From: Flavobacterium psychraerolatum
GTDB taxonomy: Bacteria > Bacteroidota > Bacteroidia > Flavobacteriales > Flavobacteriaceae
Direction of reading: 5' to 3'
Assembly: GCF_025960985.1 (NCBI RefSeq)
Contig: NZ_JAOQMX010000008.1
Location: forward strand, 1-64,000
Length of the DNA stretch: 64,000 bases
Of the stretch, positions 48,440 through 56,631 are shown in pieces. The translations under genes were made by a program, and so were the position numbers. The notes below the pieces were generated by a model, which had not been told where the DNA came from, ran no database searches, and worked only from the letters and a program-made list of their open reading frames with translations. The first letter of the stretch is position 1; the number at the start of each line of letters is the position of its first letter.

Positions 48440-49492
48440 TTAAAATTCTTGTAATTTATAAATAGTTTTTTGTTTATAAGTTTCCAATGGCTTTAAAACT
48501 GCATTAGGAAACTGAGATTGATTGGGAGCATCGGGAAAATTCTGGGTTTCAAAACATATTCCACTTTGAGAATGGTATTCTACAGCATCTTTATTTTCAA
48601 GGATCACATCCGTTTTCCCGCCAACATATATATGTACACTGGGCTGATCGGTAATCACTTCCATTTTCAGGTTATTTTTACTACTCTTTAATGTTGCCAC
48701 AACAACTTCATTATTATCAATTACAAAACTATTATCGATACTCGCAGGACAAGATCGAGTTGTGGTAAAGTCAAATTCTGTATTGGCAACCTCTATGATT
48801 TTTCCTGTTGGTACCCCTTCGTTAGTAATTTCAACCGTTTTCTTTGATGGTAATTGTAATTCTTGATTCAGAACCGAACCTTCATGACCATCTAAATTAA
48901 AGTAAGTATGGTGTGTCAAATTAATTACAGTATCTTCAGTTGTAGTGGCAGAATAATCCAAAACCAATTCATTTTCCTCAGTTAAGGTATAAGTGATTTC
49001 TACATTTAAATCTCCTGGATAATTTTCTTCACCAGATATACTAAAATAAGTCAACGTAATCGATGGATTTTCCCCAGCCTTTACATTTTTAATAGTCCAA
49101 ATTTTTCTACTAAAATTATCGATTCCACCGTGCAAAGAATGATTTGAATTATTAGCACTCAATTGGATTTTTTTTCCGTTTAATTGAAAGACACTATCCT
49201 TAATCCTCCCTGCATAACGTCCGACAATAGCACCAAAATAAGGAGCTCCTTCTATCTCAAAGGATTTAATATAAGATTCTAAGTTATCAAAGCCCAAAAC
49301 AACATCTACCACATCACCATTTTTTAATGGCATTTTCAAAGATGTTAAAGTGGCACCTAAAGAAATAACTTGAATTGTAACACCATTTTTATTCGTCAAT
49401 TCGCAAGAATCAACAACTTGACCTTTTGCAGTAGAACCAAATGATTTGATTACAAAATTAGGAGTAAATTGCGATATATGTTTAATTTCCAT
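48440..49492 (-). CDS. galM: Aldose 1-epimerase (galactose mutarotase)
   Basis: A 350-residue beta-sandwich enzyme that interconverts alpha and beta galactose. Catalytic His residues lie in NHSLHGG and in NLTHHTYFNLDGH, and the catalytic Glu near the end is in SGICFETQNFPDAPN. It is the first gene of the gal operon. A candidate -7 box TAAATTTG lies about 25 bp before the start, and direct ACCAGT repeats lie just upstream of that. The start at MEIKHISQF is preferred. Confidence 0.94.
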   Translation of the reverse strand: MEIKHISQFTPNFVIKSFGSTAKGQVVDSCELTNKNGVTIQVISLGATLTSLKMPLKNGDVVDVVLGFDNLESYIKSFEIEGAPYFGAIVGRYAGRIKDSVFQLNGKKIQLSANNSNHSLHGGIDNFSRKIWTIKNVKAGENPSITLTYFSISGEENYPGDLNVEITYTLTEENELVLDYSATTTEDTVINLTHHTYFNLDGHEGSVLNQELQLPSKKTVEITNEGVPTGKIIEVANTEFDFTTTRSCPASIDNSFVIDNNEVVVATLKSSKNNLKMEVITDQPSVHIYVGGKTDVILENKDAVEYHSQSGICFETQNFPDAPNQSQFPNAVLKPLETYKQKTIYKLQEF

Positions 49493-49516
49493 TTTATTTT
49501 TATTAAATACTGAAAA

Positions 49517-49562
49517 CAAATTTAAGATAATATTTCACATCTACACACCAGTACCTACCAGT
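49517..49562. promoter_or_regulatory. Divergent gal promoter region with candidate GntR operator
   Basis: On the minus strand TAAATTTG (49517-49524) matches the -7 consensus for galM. Two ACCAGT half-sites (49547-49552 and 49557-49562) stand exactly 10 bp apart, one helical turn, where the -33 element of galM would be, about 29 bp before the GntR start. The pairing of direct repeats with a divergent GntR gene suggests an operator. Confidence 0.45.
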
Positions 49563-49590
49563 TTTTATTATATTGCACAAAAATATCTTT

Positions 49591-50589
49591 ATGAAGCTAA
49601 TTGCCATCGAAAATAATTCAGGTATTCCTAAATATAAACAAATCATTATTTCCATCGAAAGAACCATCGATAACGGAAAACTAAAAAAAGAAGATAAACT
49701 CCCCTCTATCAACAAAGTATGCATTGAATTCTCTCTTTCAAGAGATACTGTTTTACAAGCATATGACGAATTAAAAAAACGTGGAATTATCTATGCTATA
49801 CCAGGAAAAGGCTATTATATTAGAAGTACCCAAGTATCTATCCAGCAAAAAATCTTCCTCTTGTTTGACGAATTAAATATTTTTAAAGAAGACCTATATA
49901 ATTCCATCTTACTAAATATAGGTAAAAACGCACAAATAGATATATTTTTTCATCATTTTAACAGTAAGGTATTCGAAAAACTAATCGATGACGCTAATGG
50001 AAACTACACCAAATACATAATTATGCCTACCAGTTTACCAAATGCGAGTACCTTTATTAAAACCCTACCAGTTAATGATGTATATATATTAGACCAAACT
50101 AATAAAGAGCTCAGAACTTATCCAGGTGTATATCAAAATTTCACTAAAAATATTTACGACGGTCTAATCAAAGGAAAAAATAGATTAAAAAAATACAATA
50201 AATTAATAATGATATTCCCTGGCTTTAAAGAACCCATAGGAATGAAAATCGGTTTTGAAAAGTTTTGTATTGATTACCAATTTGAATATGAAGTAATACT
50301 CGAATTTAAAACCCGAAAAATCCACAAAGGCGAAGTTTATATTATCCCAAATGATCGTGATCTGGTAAGTGTAATCGAAAAATCCAAAGTTCAGGGTTTC
50401 AAAATAGGGGAAGATTTTGGCGTAATATCGTATAACGAAACTCCATTAAAAAAAATTGTTGGAAATGGCATAACCACTATTTCAACCAATTTTGAAGAAA
50501 TGGGGAGAATTGTAGTCCAAATGATTCTGACTGATAAAAAAGATCAAATCGAAAATCGTTCTTCTTTAATCATACGAAATTCACTTTAA
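49591..50589 (+). CDS. GntR-family regulator with sugar-binding-like domain
   Basis: A regulator of about 332 residues. The N-terminal GntR winged helix (IPKYKQIIISIERTIDNGKL, LPSINKVCIEFSLSRDTVLQ, AYDELKKRGIIYAIPGKGYY) is complete. It is followed by a LacI/periplasmic-binding-like effector domain ending in GVISYNETPLKKIVGNGITTIS. This hybrid is common in Bacteroidota sugar operons. The ATG at 49591 is preferred over an in-frame TTG six codons upstream. It is divergent from galM and is probably the galactose regulator. It lies before a bidirectional terminator. Confidence 0.88.
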   Translation: MKLIAIENNSGIPKYKQIIISIERTIDNGKLKKEDKLPSINKVCIEFSLSRDTVLQAYDELKKRGIIYAIPGKGYYIRSTQVSIQQKIFLLFDELNIFKEDLYNSILLNIGKNAQIDIFFHHFNSKVFEKLIDDANGNYTKYIIMPTSLPNASTFIKTLPVNDVYILDQTNKELRTYPGVYQNFTKNIYDGLIKGKNRLKKYNKLIMIFPGFKEPIGMKIGFEKFCIDYQFEYEVILEFKTRKIHKGEVYIIPNDRDLVSVIEKSKVQGFKIGEDFGVISYNETPLKKIVGNGITTISTNFEEMGRIVVQMILTDKKDQIENRSSLIIRNSL

Positions 50590-50638
50590 AAACAATAGTT
50601 ACTTAATACAATAGTACTTCTGATTATATTTTTAATAA

Positions 50639-50679
50639 AAAAATCCTGTAATTTCAATTTGACTTTACAGGATTTTTTT
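50639..50679. terminator. Bidirectional terminator between gntR-type gene and barrel gene
   Basis: Stem AAATCCTGTAA / TTTACAGGATTT with A and T tracts on the two flanks, placed between converging genes. Confidence 0.88.
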
Positions 50680-50698
50680 TTGCATTTACAAAATTCAT

Positions 50699-51670
50699 TT
50701 ATAATGAGTAGTTCAGGTTTACTCCCAATCGATAATTGGATTTCATTAAGCCGCTTGCCAAATTTTGATTGATAGGCAACATAACATTTACTCCAAAACT
50801 GAATTTATCACGCCCGATTTCTACTCCAATTTTACTAAAGAATATATCACCTGCCGTGTTTGGTAATTTTTGACCACGTTGCCAATTGGTTTTATAGACT
50901 TCACCAGCTATCCCAAGTTGTGGCACATAGGTCATACGATCTGATTTTAACATATAAAATAAAGTTGATCCGTAGTTGAATTGATTTCCGTATTTATAAT
51001 CCTTTTTATTTTCGGATTTGATATTATAATTAATCATTGTATTAAGCCCCCATTTACCCCAACTCAATTGATGTTCAGCAAGCAACAAATAGTCCAAACT
51101 CCCCGTCCCTACTTGAAACCCTTGATTTACAGAACCCGTGTTGCTTATAGCATCAAATTTACCAGTTGGTAATTTAAAACCACCACCCAATTGCACACGA
51201 TTGTACAAGACAACAGAATCTTTTATACTTTCTAGCACGGTATAGGTAGCCATTATAGTAACATCTCCCAAACCACTAATATTCTCTGGACCAGCCGCAT
51301 ACTGCCTAGTATGATCTTGATATGGTAGTAGTGCCGTTAATTGAATTTTTGATCCAATTGGAATACGTGCCCAAATTTGAGTGGTATGAAAATTTTCGTC
51401 AATCCAAGGCGAATTATTAAAATCCCCATCTCTACTGGTATAACTTTGATAAAAATAGCGCACTCCAACAAAGTTATTGTTCAACATGGAGCTGAAACCC
51501 ATGCTTCCGCCCGCTGCAGAACATCCACAAGCATCACAATCTTCTTCCATCATAGATGCTTCTAATTGCATTTTCTGGAAAGTAAACTGACTTATTTTAT
51601 TTTTTGGAAGTGGTGTCGCAATTATATGTTGGCCCACAAGGATAACTAATAAAAGAATTTTATTTTTCAT
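50699..51670 (-). CDS. Outer membrane beta-barrel protein of copper-type cassette
   Basis: A 323-residue protein. A signal peptide (about 1-19) is followed by a short segment with Cys45, Cys48 and Cys50 (CDACGC) and a Gly/Ser linker, then a region of alternating beta-strand character that ends in VNLNYSL, as expected for a transporter-like barrel. I do not know a function. It lies 5 bp after the MbnH-like gene and belongs to the same operon. The Cys-x-x-Cys-x-Cys motif at the mouth of the mature protein would suit soft-metal binding. Confidence 0.72.
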   Translation of the reverse strand: MKNKILLLVILVGQHIIATPLPKNKISQFTFQKMQLEASMMEEDCDACGCSAAGGSMGFSSMLNNNFVGVRYFYQSYTSRDGDFNNSPWIDENFHTTQIWARIPIGSKIQLTALLPYQDHTRQYAAGPENISGLGDVTIMATYTVLESIKDSVVLYNRVQLGGGFKLPTGKFDAISNTGSVNQGFQVGTGSLDYLLLAEHQLSWGKWGLNTMINYNIKSENKKDYKYGNQFNYGSTLFYMLKSDRMTYVPQLGIAGEVYKTNWQRGQKLPNTAGDIFFSKIGVEIGRDKFSFGVNVMLPINQNLASGLMKSNYRLGVNLNYSL

Positions 51671-51675
51671 ACTGT

Positions 51676-52716
51676 TTAATTTTCACCGAAACGTCTATCG
51701 GTTAAGTATTGATCATCAGTTAATGTTTTGAGAAAAAGAATTAATTGGTCTTTTTCTATTGTAGAAAGCGAGATACCTAGCTTTCCGTTTTGATTGAGTA
51801 AAGGATCTAATGTAGCCGAAAGTAAAACTCCTGAACTATAATGATCCAAAACAGCATCAAGAGTCCCAAAACGTCCATCGTGCATATACGGAGCCGTTTT
51901 GTCAACATTGCGTAAGCTAGGCACTTTGAATTTGTAATAATCAGTAGCAATTTCGGTTACGCGGTACCTCCCTACATCATTTATTTTTGGATTCAAAGCC
52001 AAACCATTATTTCTAAAACTATGATCTGTCATTAAATCTGTCGCATGGCACGAAGCACATTTAGCATTAAAAACAGTATAACCTGCTTGCTCATCTGAGG
52101 TAAATGCTCCACCAGTTTCATTTCTTCTGAACTTATCAAATCTAGAGTTGGATGACATCATCATAACCATAAATTGTGACATAGCTTTAAGCATATTTTC
52201 GGCATTAATTTCACCATTTTCAAATGCTTGTTTGAACAACCGTTTATAGTCTGCATCAGCTTTCATCATTGCCATAATGGTCGTCAAATCACCATTCATT
52301 TCTATTTGGCTTAATAAAGGAATTATAGGTTGTACATCCAAATTTGGTGCTGCCCCATCATACATAAATATATTTTGAAAAGCCAAGTTTTGAATAGAAG
52401 GTGTATTTCTTGTTCCAATTTCATTGTTAACACCATGACTAAAGGTATGGCCGTGATGCGTAAACGCAGTTGCTTGCTCATGACAAAACCCACATGAAAT
52501 TAATCCATCCGAAGACAATCTACCATCATAAAAAAGCTTTTTACCTAATTCAAAACCTTTTTCAGTGGGTGGATTCAGACTAATATTATAGGCTAATGCA
52601 GGAAAATTGGATGGGATTTGAAATGCCAAAGGAATATCTTGATATTCATTATCATCATTATCTGTACAACTAACTACCGTTAACAACAAAACGAAAAATA
52701 AAATTTTAAATTTCAT
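51676..52716 (-). CDS. Di-heme cytochrome c peroxidase / MbnH-MauG-like protein
   Basis: A 346-residue predicted lipoprotein (lipobox VVSC, Cys17). It has two heme c sites, CGFCH (75-79) and CASCH (220-224), and the family motif PYMHDGRFGTLDAVLDHY near 276. This is the bacterial cytochrome c peroxidase/MauG fold. MauG and MbnH use two hemes to oxidise a partner protein; MbnH converts a Trp of MbnP to kynurenine. The MbnP-like gene lies 79 bp upstream, so a modifying role is more likely than simple peroxide removal, though not proven. Confidence 0.85.
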   Translation of the reverse strand: MKFKILFFVLLLTVVSCTDNDDNEYQDIPLAFQIPSNFPALAYNISLNPPTEKGFELGKKLFYDGRLSSDGLISCGFCHEQATAFTHHGHTFSHGVNNEIGTRNTPSIQNLAFQNIFMYDGAAPNLDVQPIIPLLSQIEMNGDLTTIMAMMKADADYKRLFKQAFENGEINAENMLKAMSQFMVMMMSSNSRFDKFRRNETGGAFTSDEQAGYTVFNAKCASCHATDLMTDHSFRNNGLALNPKINDVGRYRVTEIATDYYKFKVPSLRNVDKTAPYMHDGRFGTLDAVLDHYSSGVLLSATLDPLLNQNGKLGISLSTIEKDQLILFLKTLTDDQYLTDRRFGEN

Positions 52717-52795
52717 CCTATTTGTTTTAAATTATACTTTACCCATGGATATAGAACTTACATCCATGGTCAAGTAAAATTATTATAAAAATAAA

Positions 52796-53578
52796 TTAGT
52801 CGTTATGAACGTGTGCTACAGTAAACATTTCAGTAATATTTTTAGTAATATTTACTAAATCACTCCCTCCCATAATCATGGGATTATCACTAAGTTTAAA
52901 TTTTGTAGAACCGTCAATTATTTTATCAACATCAACAAATAAATGAATCTCTGGAGTTACAGTAGTTCTTACTTGTGCTTTGGTAGGTAAAGCAAGACTA
53001 ACCTCAGCGTAATTATAATTTCCTGTTGATTGACCGTTATGAATCATAAATGCAGTATCAGTAGTCACTGTTGGAGACGTAAAAGTCCCCTCAAAAGCTA
53101 AGTATTTGTAACCTGCAGACCAAGTCCACGTTAACCCTGCAGCTTGTGCTCTTGTATAAAGATCCCCTTGACCTGTAAGACCTAGGTCATATTGTTCCTT
53201 ATCAACTCCTATTCCAAATTTAACATTGGTATAATCGCCAGCAGGAATTCCTTTAAGGGTAATAACTTGTCCGTCTGTGCTAGACTCATCAATTATAAAG
53301 TAGCTATCACTTTTTGGATAGATAAATTCTGTACCATCCGATTTTGTCAATACTATATTACTAACAATATATTTTATTGTACTTATTTTTAAGACTTCAT
53401 TATTTGATGAAGTATAAGTTTGAGAGTTTAAAATCAAATCATTAGAACCAAAAGACTGATCGTATTCTATTTCCAAGTTTCCTATTCCCGAAACAGGATC
53501 TTTATCATCATTTGAACAAGAAACCGTTAATATACTTACTGCCAAAACTGCTAAACCCTTATATATTGTATTTTTCAT
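52796..53578 (-). CDS. MbnP-like secreted copper-binding lipoprotein
   Basis: A 260-residue lipoprotein with lipobox TVSC (Cys21) followed by an Asp-rich linker. The mature part matches the MbnP family: an opening LEIEYDQSFGSNDLIL, the ISTIKYIVSNIVL strand, GIGVDKEQY and, near 150, the conserved Trp-x-Trp region TWTWSAGYKYLAFEG (Trp151, Trp153). His180, His212, His256 and His258 are candidate ligands. In the characterised homologue a kynurenine made by MbnH from a Trp helps bind Cu(I). Which Trp is modified here cannot be read from sequence. It is the second gene of the cassette. Confidence 0.82.
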   Translation of the reverse strand: MKNTIYKGLAVLAVSILTVSCSNDDKDPVSGIGNLEIEYDQSFGSNDLILNSQTYTSSNNEVLKISTIKYIVSNIVLTKSDGTEFIYPKSDSYFIIDESSTDGQVITLKGIPAGDYTNVKFGIGVDKEQYDLGLTGQGDLYTRAQAAGLTWTWSAGYKYLAFEGTFTSPTVTTDTAFMIHNGQSTGNYNYAEVSLALPTKAQVRTTVTPEIHLFVDVDKIIDGSTKFKLSDNPMIMGGSDLVNITKNITEMFTVAHVHND

Positions 53579-53691
53579 TTTTATTTTATTTCGTAATTTA
53601 ATTTAATGTTGAATTATTTTTGCGCACAATCTACCCTTTTTTATGAAATATTCATAAAAGAGCACAAGTCGCAATTATCCTAAAAATTAAA

Positions 53692-54075
53692 TTATGAAAT
53701 GGGAGGGTGAAATACCAATGCGGTATCTATGTAGGAATAAAAATTAAGATATAAAGCTGTATTCTTTTGTCTGACTATCAAAATTGATTTATCGAAAACA
53801 AAAACACTTAAGTCCTCTAAGAAAAGTTCTCCTGTTGGTTTTAAATTTTGTTTCTTATCGGAAGTTTTTTGTTGATTCTCGTCTGCAGCTTTAGAAAGTT
53901 CCTTCATCAAATGACACTTACCATTACAATGAAGTGCTGGCTTTGCTTTATTTTCACAAAGTACTTTTGAAATATAATCGTAATTTACAATATAATCTAC
54001 TACCGGCAAAAATGGTTTTGCTAGAACAAAAAGGATTAATATGATTACGACTTTTTTCAAGCCGCAAAAATACAT
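53692..54075 (-). CDS. Small Cys/His membrane-anchored protein of copper-type cassette
   Basis: A 127-residue protein with an N-terminal membrane segment (about 8-27) and a compact cluster Cys40, His49, Cys50, Cys54, His55 (LCENKAKPALHCNGKCHLMK). This soft-metal-like cluster is followed by a Lys-rich linker and a C-terminal beta-strand region. I recognise the CENK...CNGKC pattern only as a recurring uncharacterised Bacteroidota family. It is the first gene of the operon (113 bp before the MbnP-like gene) and is preceded by a perfect dyad, so a role in sensing or handling copper is inferred. Confidence 0.7.
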   Translation of the reverse strand: MYFCGLKKVVIILILFVLAKPFLPVVDYIVNYDYISKVLCENKAKPALHCNGKCHLMKELSKAADENQQKTSDKKQNLKPTGELFLEDLSVFVFDKSILIVRQKNTALYLNFYSYIDTALVFHPPIS

Positions 54076-54095
54076 TTATAAAATAAGAGCACCAA

Positions 54096-54128
54096 CTTTA
54101 ACATATAAAACATTTTTATATGTTAAAG
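54096..54128. promoter_or_regulatory. Perfect 14-bp dyad upstream of the copper-type cassette
   Basis: CTTTAACATATAAA (54096-54109), a 5-nt spacer and TTTATATGTTAAAG (54115-54128), located 21-53 bp upstream of the first gene. It has no T-run of a terminator. Next to it lies a second, imperfect dyad AAAAAGT...ACTTTTT. Operator or 5'-leader hairpin are both possible. The rest of the 331-bp gap holds a direct repeat GAATGAAAAAT (near 54353 and 54371) before the plus-strand gene, and nothing else that I can support. Confidence 0.7.
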
Positions 54129-54406
54129 CAAAAAGTGAAATTTTACTTTTTTTAACAACCAATAACAATATGGATTAAATATTATTCGATAAATGCATAA
54201 ATAAACACAAAAAACTAAACTAAACACAAATAAAATTGAATAACAAACAAAATAAACCTACAAATTATCATAATTTATAAAATAAAAAATTAACACCTAT
54301 TTTAATTTTTCAATTCAAAATATCAATACATTTATCCCGATTTTTAGATGAATGAAAAATAACATATTCGAATGAAAAATCAATAACTGAAAACACAAAA
54401 ACAAAA

Positions 54407-54733
54407 ATGAAAAAATTATTTATCGCAGCTTTATTAGTTGCAAGTTTAACTGGATTTGCTCAAAAGAAAAATGGAGCTGAAAAGATGCTAGACAAGATGA
54501 CAACTGAATTATCATTAACAGCTGACCAGCAAGCACAATTAAAACCAATTTTTGAAGAACAAGCTGCTCTTCAAAAAGACAACAAAGAAAATCCAGATAA
54601 TGTAGATGCAAATAAGGATAAAGCTAAAGAAATAGGAAAAAAAATCAATGGTATTTTAACTCCTGAACAAAAAAAATTAAGAAAAGAATTTCAAGAAAAA
54701 GCAAAAGCTGAAAAAGATGCTTTAACTCACTAA
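54407..54733 (+). CDS. Spy/CpxP-like small periplasmic protein 1
   Basis: A 108-residue protein with signal peptide MKKLFIAALLVASLTGFAQ. The mature part is helical and charged and contains ELSLTADQQAQLKPIFEEQ, which resembles the LTxxQ motif of Spy/CpxP periplasmic chaperones, and a second helix ILTPEQKKLRKEFQ. Such proteins respond to envelope or metal stress in other bacteria. It is followed by a closely related gene, and both face away from the copper-type operon. Function is inferred from weak motif similarity. Confidence 0.72.
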   Translation: MKKLFIAALLVASLTGFAQKKNGAEKMLDKMTTELSLTADQQAQLKPIFEEQAALQKDNKENPDNVDANKDKAKEIGKKINGILTPEQKKLRKEFQEKAKAEKDALTH

Positions 54734-54753
54734 TCATTTTTTTTTATTTTAAT

Positions 54754-54783
54754 AAAATCTCGTTTTATAGCGAGATTTTTTTT
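54754..54783 (+). terminator. Terminator after first Spy-like gene
   Basis: Stem AAAATCTCG / CGAGATTTT with an 8-nt loop and a long T-run. Confidence 0.88.
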
Positions 54784-54892
54784 TTGAAGCTAATTCTCTA
54801 AATGATAACAAATTTGTTAAATAAAACTTAATCATTAAACCTTTCAAACCTTCAATCGTCTAATCTAAAACAAACAACTTAAAACAATTAGA

Positions 54893-55264
54893 ATGAAAAA
54901 ATTAATTATTGTTGCTTTATTAGCAATTGGAATTACAGGATTTGCACAAGAAGGAAAAAAGAAAAAAGGTCACGAAGTAAGCACCGAAATGCGCCTTAAA
55001 AAAATGACTGAAGAGTTATCATTGAATGCAGACCAGCAAAAGCAATTGATACCAGTTCTTGAAGAGCAAACATCAATTAAGAAAGCGATTAAAGAAAACC
55101 CCGAAACTAAAGAAGAAAATAAAGTTAAAATGAAAGAAAACGGGAAAAAATTTAAAGGAATTTTAACCCCTGAGCAATTCGAAAAGTGGAAAGGTACTAC
55201 AGGAAAAGGTAAAGGTCATGGAGAAGGAAAAAAGAAAAATGCAGCTGATGAATCAGAAGAATAA
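54893..55264 (+). CDS. Spy/CpxP-like small periplasmic protein 2
   Basis: A 123-residue paralogue of the preceding gene: the signal peptide (MKKLIIVALLAIGITGFAQ) and the helix ELSLNADQQKQLIPVLEEQ are aligned with it, as is ILTPEQFEKWK. It differs in a very basic, Gly/His-rich C-terminal tail (KGKGHGEGKKKNAADE) and a basic start. The tail could bind acidic surfaces or metal. The gene has its own spacing of 160 bp from the first, including a terminator between them, so it likely has its own promoter. Confidence 0.72.
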   Translation: MKKLIIVALLAIGITGFAQEGKKKKGHEVSTEMRLKKMTEELSLNADQQKQLIPVLEEQTSIKKAIKENPETKEENKVKMKENGKKFKGILTPEQFEKWKGTTGKGKGHGEGKKKNAADESEE

Positions 55265-55277
55265 TTAAATTCAAAAT

Positions 55278-55330
55278 GCTTACTAATGAAAAAACTTCCG
55301 GTATTACCGGAAGTTTTTTCATTAGTAAGC
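55278..55330. terminator. Long bidirectional terminator palindrome
   Basis: A perfect inverted repeat with 26-bp arms and a single central base. The core AAAAAACTTCCGGTA with its complement is a classic bidirectional terminator; the outer GCTTACTAATG/CATTAGTAAGC extends it by 11 bp and touches the hemL stop codon. Confidence 0.9.
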
Positions 55331-56616
55331 TAAAAAGTTTTTGATACTTTATCAATTGCTTGAATGGTAAAATCTAAATCTTCATACGTAAGTGCATCGG
55401 TAATAAACCAAGTTTCGTATGCAGATGGTGCGATATAAATCCCCTCTTGCAACAAACCATGAAAAAACTTCTTAAAAGTTTCATTATCTCCATTGGCAGC
55501 AGATTTAAAATTGACTACAGGATTTGCATCAAAATGCACCGATATCATCGAACCAATTGTATTGATGGTAAACACTACTTTATTTGCTTTCAAAACTTTA
55601 TCTATTCCTGCAGCTAGGTAAGCTGTTTTATCTTCTAGTCGTTGAAAAATAGTTGCATCTTCATTCAAAGTTTGCAACATTGCTAATCCTGCCGCCATTG
55701 CCAACGGATTTCCAGACAAAGTACCTGCTTGATAAACAGGACCAAGAGGTGCGAGATAATTCATAATTTCGGCACGAGCAGCAAAAGCACCTACTGGCAA
55801 ACCACCACCGATAACTTTTCCAAAACAAACAATATCTGCATCAACATCGAATAATTCTTGTACACCACCTTTTGCCAATCTAAAACCAGTCATCACCTCA
55901 TCAAAAATAAGTAAGATTCCGTTTTCGGTACACAACGTTCTCAATCCTTCTAAGAATCCATTTACTGGCGGAATACACCCCATATTTCCAGCCACAGGCT
56001 CTACTATAATGGCTGCAATTTCATTTTTATTGGCTTCAATGACTGCCTTTACGTTTTCTAAATCATTATATGTCGCTAGCAAAGTATCTTTGGCTGTTCC
56101 TGCTGTAACACCTGGACTGTTTGGTGAACCAAATGTAATCGCACCACTACCCGCTTGAATTAAAAATGAATCTGAATGTCCGTGATAACAACCCGCAAAC
56201 TTGATAATTTTATCTCTTTTGGTAAATCCACGAGCAAGACGAATGGCGCTCATACATGCTTCTGTACCTGAATTCACAAAACGAATTTTATCAATATTGG
56301 GTACCATGGCCACCGCCAAAGCTGCAATTTGTGTTTCCAATTCTGTTGGCATACCGAAAGATGTTCCAAGTTTGGCTTTTTCGATCACGGCATTTACAAC
56401 CGGCTCAAAAGCGTGTCCCAAAATCATTGGCCCCCATGAATTGATATAATCAATTAAACGATTTCCGTCCTCATCATATAAGTAGGCTCCCTTGGCACTT
56501 TTTACAAAAATAGGTGTTCCTCCTACGGCTTTGAATGCTCTCACAGGTGAATTGACACCACCAGGAATTACTTGTTCTGCTTCAGCAAAAAGCTGACTAC
56601 TTCTTTTGTATAACAT
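55330..56616 (-). CDS. hemL: Glutamate-1-semialdehyde 2,1-aminomutase
   Basis: PLP enzyme of 428 residues that forms 5-aminolevulinate, the C5 route to heme. Motifs: [19 protein letters not shown], the cofactor stretch [27 protein letters not shown] and the PLP Lys in [15 protein letters not shown]. Length matches the family. It is last in a run with the glucosaminidase (15 bp upstream) and the PLP enzyme. A heme supply would suit the di-heme protein nearby, but that is not specific. Confidence 0.95.
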   Translation of the reverse strand: MLYKRSSQLFAEAEQVIPGGVNSPVRAFKAVGGTPIFVKSAKGAYLYDEDGNRLIDYINSWGPMILGHAFEPVVNAVIEKAKLGTSFGMPTELETQIAALAVAMVPNIDKIRFVNSGTEACMSAIRLARGFTKRDKIIKFAGCYHGHSDSFLIQAGSGAITFGSPNSPGVTAGTAKDTLLATYNDLENVKAVIEANKNEIAAIIVEPVAGNMGCIPPVNGFLEGLRTLCTENGILLIFDEVMTGFRLAKGGVQELFDVDADIVCFGKVIGGGLPVGAFAARAEIMNYLAPLGPVYQAGTLSGNPLAMAAGLAMLQTLNEDATIFQRLEDKTAYLAAGIDKVLKANKVVFTINTIGSMISVHFDANPVVNFKSAANGDNETFKKFFHGLLQEGIYIAPSAYETWFITDALTYEDLDFTIQAIDKVSKTF

Positions 56617-56631
56617 TACTTGAAAGTTATT

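Noticed and set aside
51676-52716. Plain detoxifying cytochrome c peroxidase
   Set aside because: Not excluded, but the adjacent MbnP-like substrate gene makes the MbnH/MauG role the better reading.
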